Program-made: the position numbers and the translations under genes | Shown: positions 1-8,585 of the stretch, one piece after another | How the letters are laid out: the number at the start of each line of letters is the position of its first letter | How positions within the stretch are numbered: the stretch's first letter is position 1 | Notes under the pieces: model-generated | Told to the model about the DNA's origin: nothing | The model's database searches: none | Seen by the model: only the letters and a program-made list of their open reading frames with translations | Assembly (NCBI RefSeq): GCF_036250755.1 | Contig: NZ_CP109583.1 | Location: forward strand, 6,177,501 to 6,241,500 | DNA: 64,000 nucleotides | Source: Streptomyces uncialis | Lineage (GTDB): Bacteria > Actinomycetota > Actinomycetes > Streptomycetales > Streptomycetaceae | Reading direction: 5' to 3'

Positions 1-47
1 GCCGTTCGGTCGGTGAGGGGCGCGTCGGGTATGCGCCGGGGCGGGGC

Positions 48-1319
48 TCAGGGGGTGCAGGTGACTCCCGTGCACTGGGCGGCTTCGCTGTTGCCGCCCG
101 CGCGGTTGCCTCCGCCGTCCACGTTGCCCGTGTCGGTGATGATGCCCCAACCGCCGTTGTCGCGTGCGGTGTTGTCCTGGAGGGTGTGGACGGTCTTCGG
201 GACGGCGATGCCGTCGCCGTTGTTGGCGTTGGCGGTGTTGCCGGTCAGCCGGTTGCCCTGCCCGGTCGGCGCCTCTCCGTCGACGTGGATGCCCCGGGAG
301 CCGTTGCGGTTGGCCTCGTTGAGGTCCAGTCGGTTGCCGGACGACTGGGTCAGGCTGATGCCGTCGCCCGTGGTGTCGTTCGCGGTGTTGGAGCGGACCA
401 GGTTGTTGTCGGACCCGCTCAACTCGATGCCGCCGGTGTTCCGGCTGACATCGTTGCCGGTGACCGTGGTGCCGTGGGACGACTGGAGGACGATGCCGCT
501 GTCGCCGCCGCCCTGGAGGGTGTTGGACAGGAGACGGTTGCCGGTGGAGTCGGAGACGATCAGCGCGGCGTCCGAGTTCTGGGTGGTCGAGTTGCCCTGG
601 ACGAGGTTGTCGTTCGAGCCGAGCCGCAGGGTGATCGCGGCGTCGCTGCTGTTGCCGACGGTGTTGGTCAGCAGGGTGTTGCCGCCGGCGCCCTCCAGGA
701 TCAGACCCGCGTCCCCGCTGCCGGTGATTCGATTGCCTTCCAGACGGTTGTCGGCCGAGTTCTGGACGAAGACACCCTCGCCCTGATTGTCGCTGATCGT
801 GTTGTCGGTGATCGTATTGCCGCTCGATCCGCCGGTGATCGTGATTCCTCTTTTGCTCTGCCGGTCGATGAGATTGCCGCGTACGCGGTTGTTGTTGTCG
901 GCGTTGTCGAGTTCGACTCCGGTGAATTCGTTGTTCTGGAGGGTCAGGGATTCGACGGTGTTTCCTGAGGTGCCAGGGGCGAGTCTTATGCCGTGGTCGA
1001 ATTCCTGCACACGGGCGGGGGTGCCGGTGTTGGTGAGGGTGACGTTGTCGTACCCGTTGTTACGGATACCGGCGCCCAGGCCGACGCCGTCCAGGGTGTG
1101 TCCGGCGAGGTCGATGGTGATGCCGCCGCTGCCGACGACCAGGCCGTCTCCGGGGCAGTTGAGCAGGTCGGCGTCCAGGACGAAGCTGGTCGTGACCGAC
1201 TGACCGCAGGAGAGCGACGCGGCGTGCGCCACCGACGCGGGCATCAGCACGCCGATGAGCACGATGGCCCCTATCGCCGCGAACCAGTCTGAGGACGGAT
1301 TCCTGGGAAGACGGATCAT
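48..1319 (-). CDS. Secreted right-handed parallel beta-helix repeat protein
   Basis: 423 aa. The first ~33 residues form a Sec signal peptide: a short basic start, a hydrophobic stretch around residues 14-28, and an AHA-A cleavage-like site. From about residue 60 to the end it consists of repeated Asn/Gly-rich rungs such as GNTITDN, GNRLEGN and GTTVTGND, about 22-24 residues apart. This is the pattern of NosD/pectate-lyase-like parallel beta helices (PbH1 repeats). Two cysteine pairs lie near the ends. The start is supported by a GAAGGAG ribosome site just upstream. Proteins of this shape are extracellular polysaccharide-active enzymes or surface-binding proteins. No catalytic residues can be assigned, so substrate and activity are unknown. 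It is divergent from the serine hydrolase gene at 1915. Confidence 0.85.
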   Translation of the reverse strand: MIRLPRNPSSDWFAAIGAIVLIGVLMPASVAHAASLSCGQSVTTSFVLDADLLNCPGDGLVVGSGGITIDLAGHTLDGVGLGAGIRNNGYDNVTLTNTGTPARVQEFDHGIRLAPGTSGNTVESLTLQNNEFTGVELDNADNNNRVRGNLIDRQSKRGITITGGSSGNTITDNTISDNQGEGVFVQNSADNRLEGNRITGSGDAGLILEGAGGNTLLTNTVGNSSDAAITLRLGSNDNLVQGNSTTQNSDAALIVSDSTGNRLLSNTLQGGGDSGIVLQSSHGTTVTGNDVSRNTGGIELSGSDNNLVRSNTANDTTGDGISLTQSSGNRLDLNEANRNGSRGIHVDGEAPTGQGNRLTGNTANANNGDGIAVPKTVHTLQDNTARDNGGWGIITDTGNVDGGGNRAGGNSEAAQCTGVTCTP

Positions 1320-1914
1320 TCCGGTACTCCTTCTGCCGTGGCGTTTCGGGTCGGCCTCACGGGCCGCGCCCAGGGCGCGCCTGGGCCTCGCGCGGACCGT
1401 TCAGGCCGTGAACAGGACGGACCGGGTCCGCCTTTCTTTCAGCGTCAGGCGAAAGTGTGCCGATGGCAATGAAGCGGCAAAGAATGTCCTGCGGCGGGCG
1501 CTCGTTGACCGGAACGACAATTAGTCATAACGGATGTATTTCCGCGCCCGTTTCGGCGAACGGCTCCCGTCGAGATCGCAGGGGTGGAATGCGTTGGGGG
1601 GACGGGATTTATTGCTGGGGTGGGATGTCCATCGCGGTACCGGTGGGCTTGAAGGGCCTCCGCGCACCCCCTCCGCGCCCGCGCCCCGCACGGCCCGTGC
1701 ACCCCGCGCGCTCGCCCCGCACCTCGCCCGACCCCGCACCCGCGCGGGAACCGGAGACGGCAACAACAACCCCACCCGACCCCGTAGAAAACATTTCCAT
1801 GAGGTGCACAACCATCCCGTCGGGTCCCGGGTCCAACCCCGCACAAGTCCTCGTACCAGCACGGGAGATGCGTGGTTTCGGGGAACAGCGGGGAATCTGT
1901 GGGGGGAATTTCAT
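1320..1914. other. Divergent intergenic region, 595 bp
   Basis: Separates the beta-helix gene (minus) from the serine hydrolase (plus). The part near 1440-1560 is less G+C-rich and holds a possible plus-strand promoter (listed separately). The stretch 1640-1790 is C-rich low-complexity sequence. Overlapping open frames here show no codon-usage or homology support, and I call no gene in it. Confidence 0.6.
1505..1533 (+). promoter_or_regulatory. Possible promoter: TTGACC, 17-bp spacer, TAACGG
   Basis: A -35-like TTGACC at 1505-1510 is followed after 17 bp by TAACGG at 1528-1533, in the less G+C-rich part of the gap. It would give a long (~370 nt) leader for the serine hydrolase gene at 1915. 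Based on pattern only. Confidence 0.3.
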
Positions 1915-2835
1915 ATGTGGGGTAGCGGAGTTCGGCGTGCCGTCGTGGGTGTCGCCGTCGGGGCGCTGGTGCCGGTCGTGGGGCTGAGCGGCGCGGGGAC
2001 GGCTTCCGCCGCCGCCACGCCTCAGGTGGTCTGCACGTCCGCCAAGGCGGGGCTCGCCGCCAAGCTGAAGAAGGACATCGGGGCCGCGCTCAAGAACCGC
2101 AAGGGCACCGTCGCGATCGGACTGCACGACCGGAAGACGAAGACGACGTGCGAGCTGCGCGGCGGCACCTCGTACGACTCGGCGAGCATAGTGAAGGTCA
2201 CCGTCCTCGCCGCGCTGCTGTGGGACTACAAGAAGACCGACCGCCGGCTCACCAGCCGTGAGACCAAGCTCGCCAAGGCGATGATCACCCAGTCCGACAA
2301 CGCAGCCACCACCACCTTCTGGCGGCAGCTCGGACCCACCAAGGTCAAGAAGTTCCTCGCGGCGGCCAAGATGACCAAGACCGTGCCGGGCTCCGGTGGT
2401 TACTGGGGACTCACCCGGGTCAACATCAAGGACGAACAGCGGCTGCTGGCCCTGATCACCGCGAAGAACTCGGTGCTCAGCGACAACTCACGCGCGTACA
2501 TCCTCAAGCTGATGAACGAGGTCGTGCCCTCGCAGCGCTGGGGCGCTCCGGCCGGTGCGCCCTCGTCCACCAAGATCCATGTCAAGAACGGCTGGCTGCC
2601 CCGCGCCACGCTCGGATGGCGGGTGCACAGCCTCGGCGCGTTCCAGGGCGGCGGCCGTGACTACTACCTGACGGTGCTGACCCATGGGAACAGCAACATG
2701 AACTACGGCGTCGCCACCATCCAGGCCGTCGCGAAGGCCGTGCACAAGGACCTCGCGCCCAGTACCCGCGCCAGCCAGCGGTACCAGCCCACCAGCACCC
2801 CTCGCGGGGTGATACCCGCCGTCCCGGAGGGGTGA
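1915..2835 (+). CDS. Exported serine hydrolase, beta-lactamase (class A)-like fold
   Basis: 306 aa from the ATG at 1915, chosen because GGGGGAA lies just upstream and a good signal peptide follows (RR, hydrophobic residues 9-28, ASAAA). All three active-site elements of penicillin-recognising serine hydrolases are present: S91-I-V-K94 (SxxK nucleophile and base), S127-D-N129 (SDN) and K224-N-G226 in the KTG position. KNG instead of KTG/KSG is somewhat unusual. Size and order match the beta-lactamase2 family, which includes true class A beta-lactamases and many housekeeping peptidoglycan or esterase-type relatives in actinomycetes. I see no clear omega-loop ExxxN motif, so resistance activity should not be assumed. 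It is followed by a repetitive intergenic region. Confidence 0.85.
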   Translation: MWGSGVRRAVVGVAVGALVPVVGLSGAGTASAAATPQVVCTSAKAGLAAKLKKDIGAALKNRKGTVAIGLHDRKTKTTCELRGGTSYDSASIVKVTVLAALLWDYKKTDRRLTSRETKLAKAMITQSDNAATTTFWRQLGPTKVKKFLAAAKMTKTVPGSGGYWGLTRVNIKDEQRLLALITAKNSVLSDNSRAYILKLMNEVVPSQRWGAPAGAPSSTKIHVKNGWLPRATLGWRVHSLGAFQGGGRDYYLTVLTHGNSNMNYGVATIQAVAKAVHKDLAPSTRASQRYQPTSTPRGVIPAVPEG

Positions 2836-3390
2836 CCCCCGAACGTCCGGGCACCTGAGCACCTTGGTACCCGGACGATCCGGCTGCCTGGGTCTCCCTG
2901 GACAGCCGGGCCATCCGGACCTTCCGGACAGCTGGACTTCCCTCGACGGCCGGATCACCCGGACGGCCGTACCGCCCGGGCGTACGCGCACCCCGTGCAC
3001 CCGTACGCCCGGGCATCCGTACGTCCGGGCACGGATCGCCCGCCGCCAGGGGCTCCAGTACCCCGGGCACGTACGCCCCGGCACCCGTCGCCCCAGCACC
3101 CGTACGCCCCAGCACCTGTACGCCCCGGCATCCGTACGTCCGGGCGCGATCACCCCCGGGCACCGGACCCCCCGCACCCCCATCCCCGCACCCCCACCCC
3201 CGTACGCCCACCCGCCCCGCCTGCGTACGACCCGTGACCGTGCGGGCGCCCTGTGTGCCCGTACGTGCTCCCGTGCCTCCGTCGGCCCCTTCGGCGATTG
3301 TTGCGGAGGGATGAAATCCGGATCATCCGGTGTTCACATCATCCGGCGGACCGGTGCGACAGTGCGGCGGTCGGAAGCGGGAGGAACCGG
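2836..3390. repeat. Degenerate low-complexity repeat region before the ABC exporter
   Basis: 555 bp without a supported gene. From about 2860 to 3230 it is built of imperfect repeats around CCGTACG and CCCCGGCA, with period about 15-20 bp. It gives long Pro/Arg/Thr open frames that look spurious. The last ~100 bp before 3391 are ordinary and contain the GGGAGGA ribosome site of the next gene. Confidence 0.6.
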
Positions 3391-6300
3391 GTGTCGGTGG
3401 ACAAGGGCGGGTCCGGAAAAGGCGCGGAGCCGGGGCGCGACGGGGCGGATCCCGCTTCGGGCACAGCCCCGAACACAGCCCCGGACACCGCTTCGGACAC
3501 GGCCCCGGCCACGGCCCCGGACACGGCCCCGGCCACGGCCCCGGCCCCGGACACCGCTTCGGACACGGCCTCGGGCGCCACCCCGGACACCGGCCCCGGC
3601 ACCGCTTCGGGCGCCGCCCCGGGCACCGCTTCGGGCAGCGCCCCCGTGCCCCCGCCCGCCTCCTGGGCGCGGCGGCTCACCGCCTATGCCTGGCGGCACC
3701 CCAAGGACGTCGTCCTCGCGCTCGGCGCGTCCCTCGCCGGGATGGCCGTCATGGCGGTCGTCCCGCTGATCACCAAGGTGATCATCGACGACGTCGTCAC
3801 CGACCGCACCCGCTCCATGGCCGTCTGGGCCGGAGTCCTGCTCGGCGCCGCCGTCGCCGTGTACATCCTCACCTTTATCCGCCGCTATTACGGCGGACGG
3901 CTCGCCCTCGACGTCCAGCACGACCTCCGTACCGATATGTACGGCACGATCACCCGGCTCGACGGACGGCGGCAGGACGAGCTCTCGACCGGACAGGTCA
4001 TCGGCCGGGCCACCAGCGACCTCCAGCTCATCCAAGGGCTGCTGTTCATGCTGCCGATGACCATCGGGAACATCCTGCTGTTCCTGATGTCGCTCGGCAT
4101 CATGGCCTGGCTGTCGCCGCCGCTCACCCTCATCGCGCTCGCCGTCGGCCCCGCCCTGTGGTTCATCGCCAAACGCAGCCGCACCAAGCTCCACCCCGCC
4201 ACCTGGTACGCCCAGGCCCAGGCCGCCGCCGTCGCCGGGGTCGTGGAAGGGGCCGTCACCGGGGTCCGGGTCGTGAAGGGCTTCGGCCAGGAGGAGCAGG
4301 AGACCGGCAAGCTGCGCGAGGTCGGGCGCAAGCTCTTCGCGGGACGGCTGCGGACCATCCGCCTCAACTCGGTCTACACCCCCGCGCTCCAGGCAGTCCC
4401 CGCGCTCGGCCAGGTCGCGATGCTCGCCGCCGGCGGCTGGCTCGCCGTCCAGGGGCACATCACCCTCGGTACGTTCGTCGCGTTCTCCGCCTATCTCGCG
4501 CAGCTCGTCGGACCGGTCCGGATGCTCGCCGTCGTCCTCACCGTCGGCCAGCAGGCCCGCGCCGGAGCCGAACGCGTCCTCGAACTCGTCGACACCGAAC
4601 CCACCCTCACCGACGGCACCCGCGAACTGCCCGCCGACGCACCCGCCACCGTCGAGTTCGACGCCGTCGGCTTCGGCTACCACGACAACCGTCCCGTGCT
4701 CGACGGCCTCAGCTTCGAGATCCGCGCCGGGGAGACCCTCGCCGTCGTCGGCGCCTCCGGGTCCGGCAAGTCGACCGTCTCCCTGCTGCTGCCGCGTTTC
4801 TACGACGTGGACCGGGGCGCCGTCCTCATCGGCGGCCACGACGTCCGTGAGCTCACCCTCGCCTCGCTGCGCTCCGCCATCGGCCTCGTCCCCGAGGACA
4901 GCTTCCTCTTCTCCGACACCGTCCGCGCCAACATCGCCTACGGACGCCCGGGCGCCACCGACGACGAGATCGAGGCCGCCGCCCGCGCAGCCCACGCCCA
5001 CGGCTTCATCTCGGCACTCCCCGACGGATACACCACCAAGGTCGGCGAACAGGGCCTCACCCTCTCCGGCGGCCAGCGCCAGCGCCTCGCCCTCGCCCGC
5101 GCGCTGCTCACCGACCCGCGCCTCCTCGTCCTCGACGACGCGACCTCCGCCGTCGACGCCCGCGTCGAGCACGAGATCCACGAGGCGCTGCGCGAGGTGA
5201 TGGCGGGACGCACCACCCTGCTCATCGCCCACCGCCGCTCCACCCTCAACCTCGCCGACCGGATCGCCGTCCTCGACCACGGCCGTCTCGCCGACCTCGG
5301 CACCCACGACGAACTCACCGAACGCTCCGCCCTGTACCGGCGGCTGCTCACCGACCCCGACGAGCTCGGCGCGGTCTCGCCGGGCCACCCCGCCGCCACC
5401 ACCGGCCCCGACGACGACCCGGCCGCCACCACCCTGCGCGCCGAACTCGACGCCGAGTACGACGCCGAACGCGGTATCACCCCCCGGCTGTGGAGCGGTG
5501 ACCGCGCGCCGAAGGACGCCGCCGATCTCGCCGGGACCCCCGCCACCCCCGAACTCCTCGCCCAGGTCGACGCACTGCCCCCGGCCACCGACCGCCCCGC
5601 TGTCGACGAGGGCCGCGCGGTGCTGCCCGAGGACTCCTACGGACTGCGCAGGCTGCTGCGCGGTTTCCGGGCGCCGCTCGCGATCGCCCTCGGCCTGGTC
5701 GCCGTCGACGCGGGCATGGGTCTGCTGCTGCCCGTCCTGATCCGGCACGGCATCGACTCGGGTGTCGGCCAGGCCGCCGTGGGCGCGGTGTGGGTGGCGT
5801 CGCTGTTCGCGCTGTTCGCCGTCCTCGCGCAGTGGGCCGCGCAGATCGCCGAGACGCGGATGACCGGGCGCACCGGTGAACGCATCCTCTACTCGCTGCG
5901 GCTGAAGATCTTCGCGCAGCTCCAGCGGCTCGGCCTCGACTACTACGAGCGTGAGCTGACCGGGCGGATCATGACCCGGATGACCACCGACGTGGACGCG
6001 CTGTCGACGTTCCTCCAGACCGGACTGGTCACCGCGTTCGTCTCCGTCGTCACCTTCTTCGGCATCATGGTCGCGCTGATCGTCCTCGATGTGCAGCTCG
6101 CCCTGGTCGTCTTCGCGACCCTGCCCCTGCTGATCATCGGTACGTACTTCTTCCGCAAGGCGAGCGTGAAGGCGTACGAACTCGCCCGTGAACGTGTCTC
6201 CGTCGTCAACTCCGACCTCCAGGAGACCGTCGCCGGACTGCGGATCGTCCAGGCGTTCCAGCGCGAGGGCGCCGGGCGCGAGCGGTACGCGCGGCGCAGC

Positions 6301-7629
6301 GCCGACTACCGGGCCGCCCGTATCCGGGGCCAGTGGCTGATCTCGGTGTACTTCCCGTTCGTGCAGTTCCTGTCGTCCGGCGCGGCGGTGTCCGTGCTGA
6401 TCGTGGGCGCGGGGCGGGTGGAGGCGACGACCCTCACGGTCGGCGCGCTGGTCGCGTACCTCCTCTACATCGAGCTGTTCTTCGCGCCCGTCCAGCAGCT
6501 CTCGCAGGTGTTCGACGGCTATCAGCAGGCGTCCGTGTCGCTCGGCCGCATCCAGGAACTGCTGCGCGAGCCGACGTCGACCAGCAGCGTCCGTGAACCC
6601 CTGGAGGTCATGTCCCTGCGCGGGGAGATCGCCTTCGAGGGCGTGCGGTTCGCGTACGCGGGTGACGGTGATCGGCCGTCCCTCGCGGAGGAGAACGGTG
6701 GGCCGGACGGGCGGAGCGGTCCTTCGGTGATCCCGACCGCCGCGAACACGGATCTGCGGGGGGCCGGGGGCGCGGTGACCCTGGACAAGGGGGCCGGTTC
6801 CGAGTCCGGGTCCGGCGCCGCGTCGGGTTCCGCGTCCGGGTCCGCGTCGAGTTCCGGCTCCGGCTCCGATGCCGCGTTCGGCCCCGGCTCCGGGGAGGCC
6901 GCGCTGGAGGATGTCGAGCTGCGGATACCCGCCGGTCAGACCGTCGCGTTCGTCGGTGAGACCGGTGCCGGGAAGTCCACCCTGGTCAAACTCGTCGCCC
7001 GCTTCTACGACCCCACCGCCGGACGCGTCACCGTGGACGGCACCGATCTGCGCTCCCTCGACCTCACCTCGTACCGGCACCGCCTCGGGGTCGTCCCCCA
7101 GGAGGCGTACCTCTTCGCCGGGACCGTCCGCGACGCCATCGCCTACGGGCGGCCGGACGCCACCGACGCCGAGGTCGAGGCCGCCGCGCGGGCCGTCGGC
7201 GCCCACGAGATGATCGCGACCCTGGACGGCGGCTATCTGCACGAGGTCTCCGAACGCGGGCGCAACCTCTCCGCCGGACAGCGCCAGCTCATGGCCCTCG
7301 CCCGCGCCGAACTCGTCGACCCGGACATCCTGCTCCTCGACGAGGCCACCGCCGCCCTCGACCTCGCCACGGAGGCCCAGGTCAACCACGCCACCGACCG
7401 CCTCGCCGGACGCCGTACCACCCTTGTCGTCGCCCACCGGCTCACCACCGCCGCCCGCGCCGACCGGGTCGTGGTGATGGACAACGGCCGGGTCGCCGAG
7501 GACGGCACCCACGCCGAACTCCTCGCCCTCGACGGACGGTACGCCCGGCTGTGGCGCACCTTCGTCGGCGCGGACCCCGAAGGCGACAGCGAGGACGCGA
7601 CGGCGGATGTCAACGCGGCGCGCCCGTAG
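3391..7629 (+). CDS. Fused two-half ABC exporter (TMD-NBD-TMD-NBD)
   Basis: 1412 aa from the GTG at 3391, placed by GGGAGGA five bases upstream; an in-frame start 46 codons earlier has no such support. After an ~80-residue Ala/Pro/Thr/Asp repeat tail come two type-IV exporter halves. NBD1 has Walker A GASGSGKST (~454-462), LSGGQ (~558) and a Walker B ending D582-D583, so Asp replaces the catalytic Glu. NBD2 has GETGAGKST (~1189), LSAGQ (~1293) and a canonical LLLDE (D1317-E1318). One degenerate and one consensus ATP site is the hallmark of heterodimeric exporters (BmrCD, TM287/288), here encoded as a single chain. An ~80-residue Gly/Ser/Ala insertion (about 1090-1168) sits between the aromatic A-loop strand and Walker A of NBD2. 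Cargo is unknown; drug or lipid export is the usual role. Confidence 0.93.
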   Translation: MSVDKGGSGKGAEPGRDGADPASGTAPNTAPDTASDTAPATAPDTAPATAPAPDTASDTASGATPDTGPGTASGAAPGTASGSAPVPPPASWARRLTAYAWRHPKDVVLALGASLAGMAVMAVVPLITKVIIDDVVTDRTRSMAVWAGVLLGAAVAVYILTFIRRYYGGRLALDVQHDLRTDMYGTITRLDGRRQDELSTGQVIGRATSDLQLIQGLLFMLPMTIGNILLFLMSLGIMAWLSPPLTLIALAVGPALWFIAKRSRTKLHPATWYAQAQAAAVAGVVEGAVTGVRVVKGFGQEEQETGKLREVGRKLFAGRLRTIRLNSVYTPALQAVPALGQVAMLAAGGWLAVQGHITLGTFVAFSAYLAQLVGPVRMLAVVLTVGQQARAGAERVLELVDTEPTLTDGTRELPADAPATVEFDAVGFGYHDNRPVLDGLSFEIRAGETLAVVGASGSGKSTVSLLLPRFYDVDRGAVLIGGHDVRELTLASLRSAIGLVPEDSFLFSDTVRANIAYGRPGATDDEIEAAARAAHAHGFISALPDGYTTKVGEQGLTLSGGQRQRLALARALLTDPRLLVLDDATSAVDARVEHEIHEALREVMAGRTTLLIAHRRSTLNLADRIAVLDHGRLADLGTHDELTERSALYRRLLTDPDELGAVSPGHPAATTGPDDDPAATTLRAELDAEYDAERGITPRLWSGDRAPKDAADLAGTPATPELLAQVDALPPATDRPAVDEGRAVLPEDSYGLRRLLRGFRAPLAIALGLVAVDAGMGLLLPVLIRHGIDSGVGQAAVGAVWVASLFALFAVLAQWAAQIAETRMTGRTGERILYSLRLKIFAQLQRLGLDYYERELTGRIMTRMTTDVDALSTFLQTGLVTAFVSVVTFFGIMVALIVLDVQLALVVFATLPLLIIGTYFFRKASVKAYELARERVSVVNSDLQETVAGLRIVQAFQREGAGRERYARRSADYRAARIRGQWLISVYFPFVQFLSSGAAVSVLIVGAGRVEATTLTVGALVAYLLYIELFFAPVQQLSQVFDGYQQASVSLGRIQELLREPTSTSSVREPLEVMSLRGEIAFEGVRFAYAGDGDRPSLAEENGGPDGRSGPSVIPTAANTDLRGAGGAVTLDKGAGSESGSGAASGSASGSASSSGSGSDAAFGPGSGEAALEDVELRIPAGQTVAFVGETGAGKSTLVKLVARFYDPTAGRVTVDGTDLRSLDLTSYRHRLGVVPQEAYLFAGTVRDAIAYGRPDATDAEVEAAARAVGAHEMIATLDGGYLHEVSERGRNLSAGQRQLMALARAELVDPDILLLDEATAALDLATEAQVNHATDRLAGRRTTLVVAHRLTTAARADRVVVMDNGRVAEDGTHAELLALDGRYARLWRTFVGADPEGDSEDATADVNAARP

Positions 7630-7769
7630 GTGATATGACGGTACGTCAGTCATGGCTCGGACGCGCCCTCGGGTGAGCGCGCGTGCCGCTCGGGCACAAC
7701 CGTCGGGGCCTCTCGCACGTCACTACACCAAGACCTGGACGCGTGACGCCGGTGCGAGGGGAGACGACC

Positions 7770-8198
7770 ATGGACGACGGTGCGGATGGGGGCGGTGGCC
7801 GCAGAGGCGGCATCAGCGCCCGGCTGACCCGGTACGGGGCCTTCCTCGGTACGGCTCTCGCCATCGCCTCCCTGCTCACCCTCGCGGGCCCGGCCGTCAC
7901 CGCCGAGGCCGCTTCCTACTGCTCCGGCCGGGTGGTCCGGACCGTGCCGTTCAGCGGGGGAGAGGTCGTCGTCCACAAGAAGGCCGGGTACGTGTGCGCC
8001 GCCACGGTCGCCCGGCGCTCCGGCCCGCGCCGGGCCATGTCGGTGGGCGTCCAGGCCCGCGGCAACCGCGAGGTCCTCGACCGCGGCCGGTACCGCAGCC
8101 ACGCCGGACCCGTCGTCGTCCACGCGGGGAACCGCTGCGTCCGGGTGTCGGGCAGCGTCGGCGGCCGCTCGGTGCGCAGCGGCTGGATCATGTGCTGA
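7770..8198 (+). CDS. Small exported protein of unknown function
   Basis: 142 aa from the ATG at 7770, which has AGGGGAG seven bases upstream. A hydrophobic segment (~residues 24-46) ending in AEAAS predicts export. The mature part is ~95 residues, basic, with four cysteines (YCSGR, YVCAA, NRCVR, terminal WIMC) that could form two disulfides. It resembles small secreted, spore- or envelope-associated actinobacterial proteins, but I recognise no named family. Its last codons (WIMC then TGA) are the first unit of a 27-bp tandem repeat that continues downstream in the same frame (see the repeat at 8183). Confidence 0.7.
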   Translation: MDDGADGGGGRRGGISARLTRYGAFLGTALAIASLLTLAGPAVTAEAASYCSGRVVRTVPFSGGEVVVHKKAGYVCAATVARRSGPRRAMSVGVQARGNREVLDRGRYRSHAGPVVVHAGNRCVRVSGSVGGRSVRSGWIMC

Positions 8199-8386
8199 GC
8201 GTGCGGCGGGTGGATCGTGTGCTGGCCGTGCGGCGGGTGGAACATGCGCTGCGCGTGCGTCGGCTGGATCGTGTGCTGGGCGCGCGGCGGGTGGGTCACG
8301 TGCTGGCTGTGCGGCGGCTGGAACATGTGCTGGGCATACGACAGGTGGGTCGCGTGCTGGCTGTGCGGCGGCCGAGCATGCGCTGA
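8183..8386 (+). repeat. 27-bp tandem repeat, seven units plus a partial
   Basis: Units begin at 8183, 8210, 8237, 8264, 8291, 8318 and 8345, with a partial unit from 8372. They differ by a few substitutions and keep exact 27-bp spacing. The first unit contains the last four codons and the TGA of the small exported protein. In that frame the later units spell nonapeptides of the form WxxCWxCGG. The unit length is a multiple of three and the array lies between two plus-strand genes. Confidence 0.85.
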
Positions 8387-8585
8387 CCTCGTGGCCGCCG
8401 GATCATGCGGCCGGCCGCGCCGGGGAGCCGTAAGGGTCATGTCCGGGGTCGACACATGGCGGTATGGGCCGAGTTGGCATCCCCTCGCATCACAGCAGTG
8501 CACAGTCGTACTCAAGAGGTACTAGTGCGCCCCGAGATGCTCCGCTAGGTTCGCGCAGGCATCTCAGACCCAGGGGAGACAACGC
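8199..8585. other. Intergenic region, 387 bp
   Basis: The left half is the 27-bp repeat array. The right half (8390-8585) is single-copy sequence carrying the ribosome site (GGGGAGA, ~8573) of the peptidase gene. No further gene is supported. Confidence 0.5.

Noticed and set aside
1915..2835. Calling the serine hydrolase a resistance beta-lactamase
   Set aside because: SxxK, SDN and KNG motifs show the fold, but no ExxxN omega-loop glutamate could be placed, so hydrolysis of beta-lactams is not supported.
3334..7653. A 1439-codon open frame on the minus strand opposite the ABC exporter
   Set aside because: It is the antisense of a clear ABC exporter; composition (Asp/Glu/Gly/Arg) is the mirror of G+C-rich codon bias and no domain is seen.
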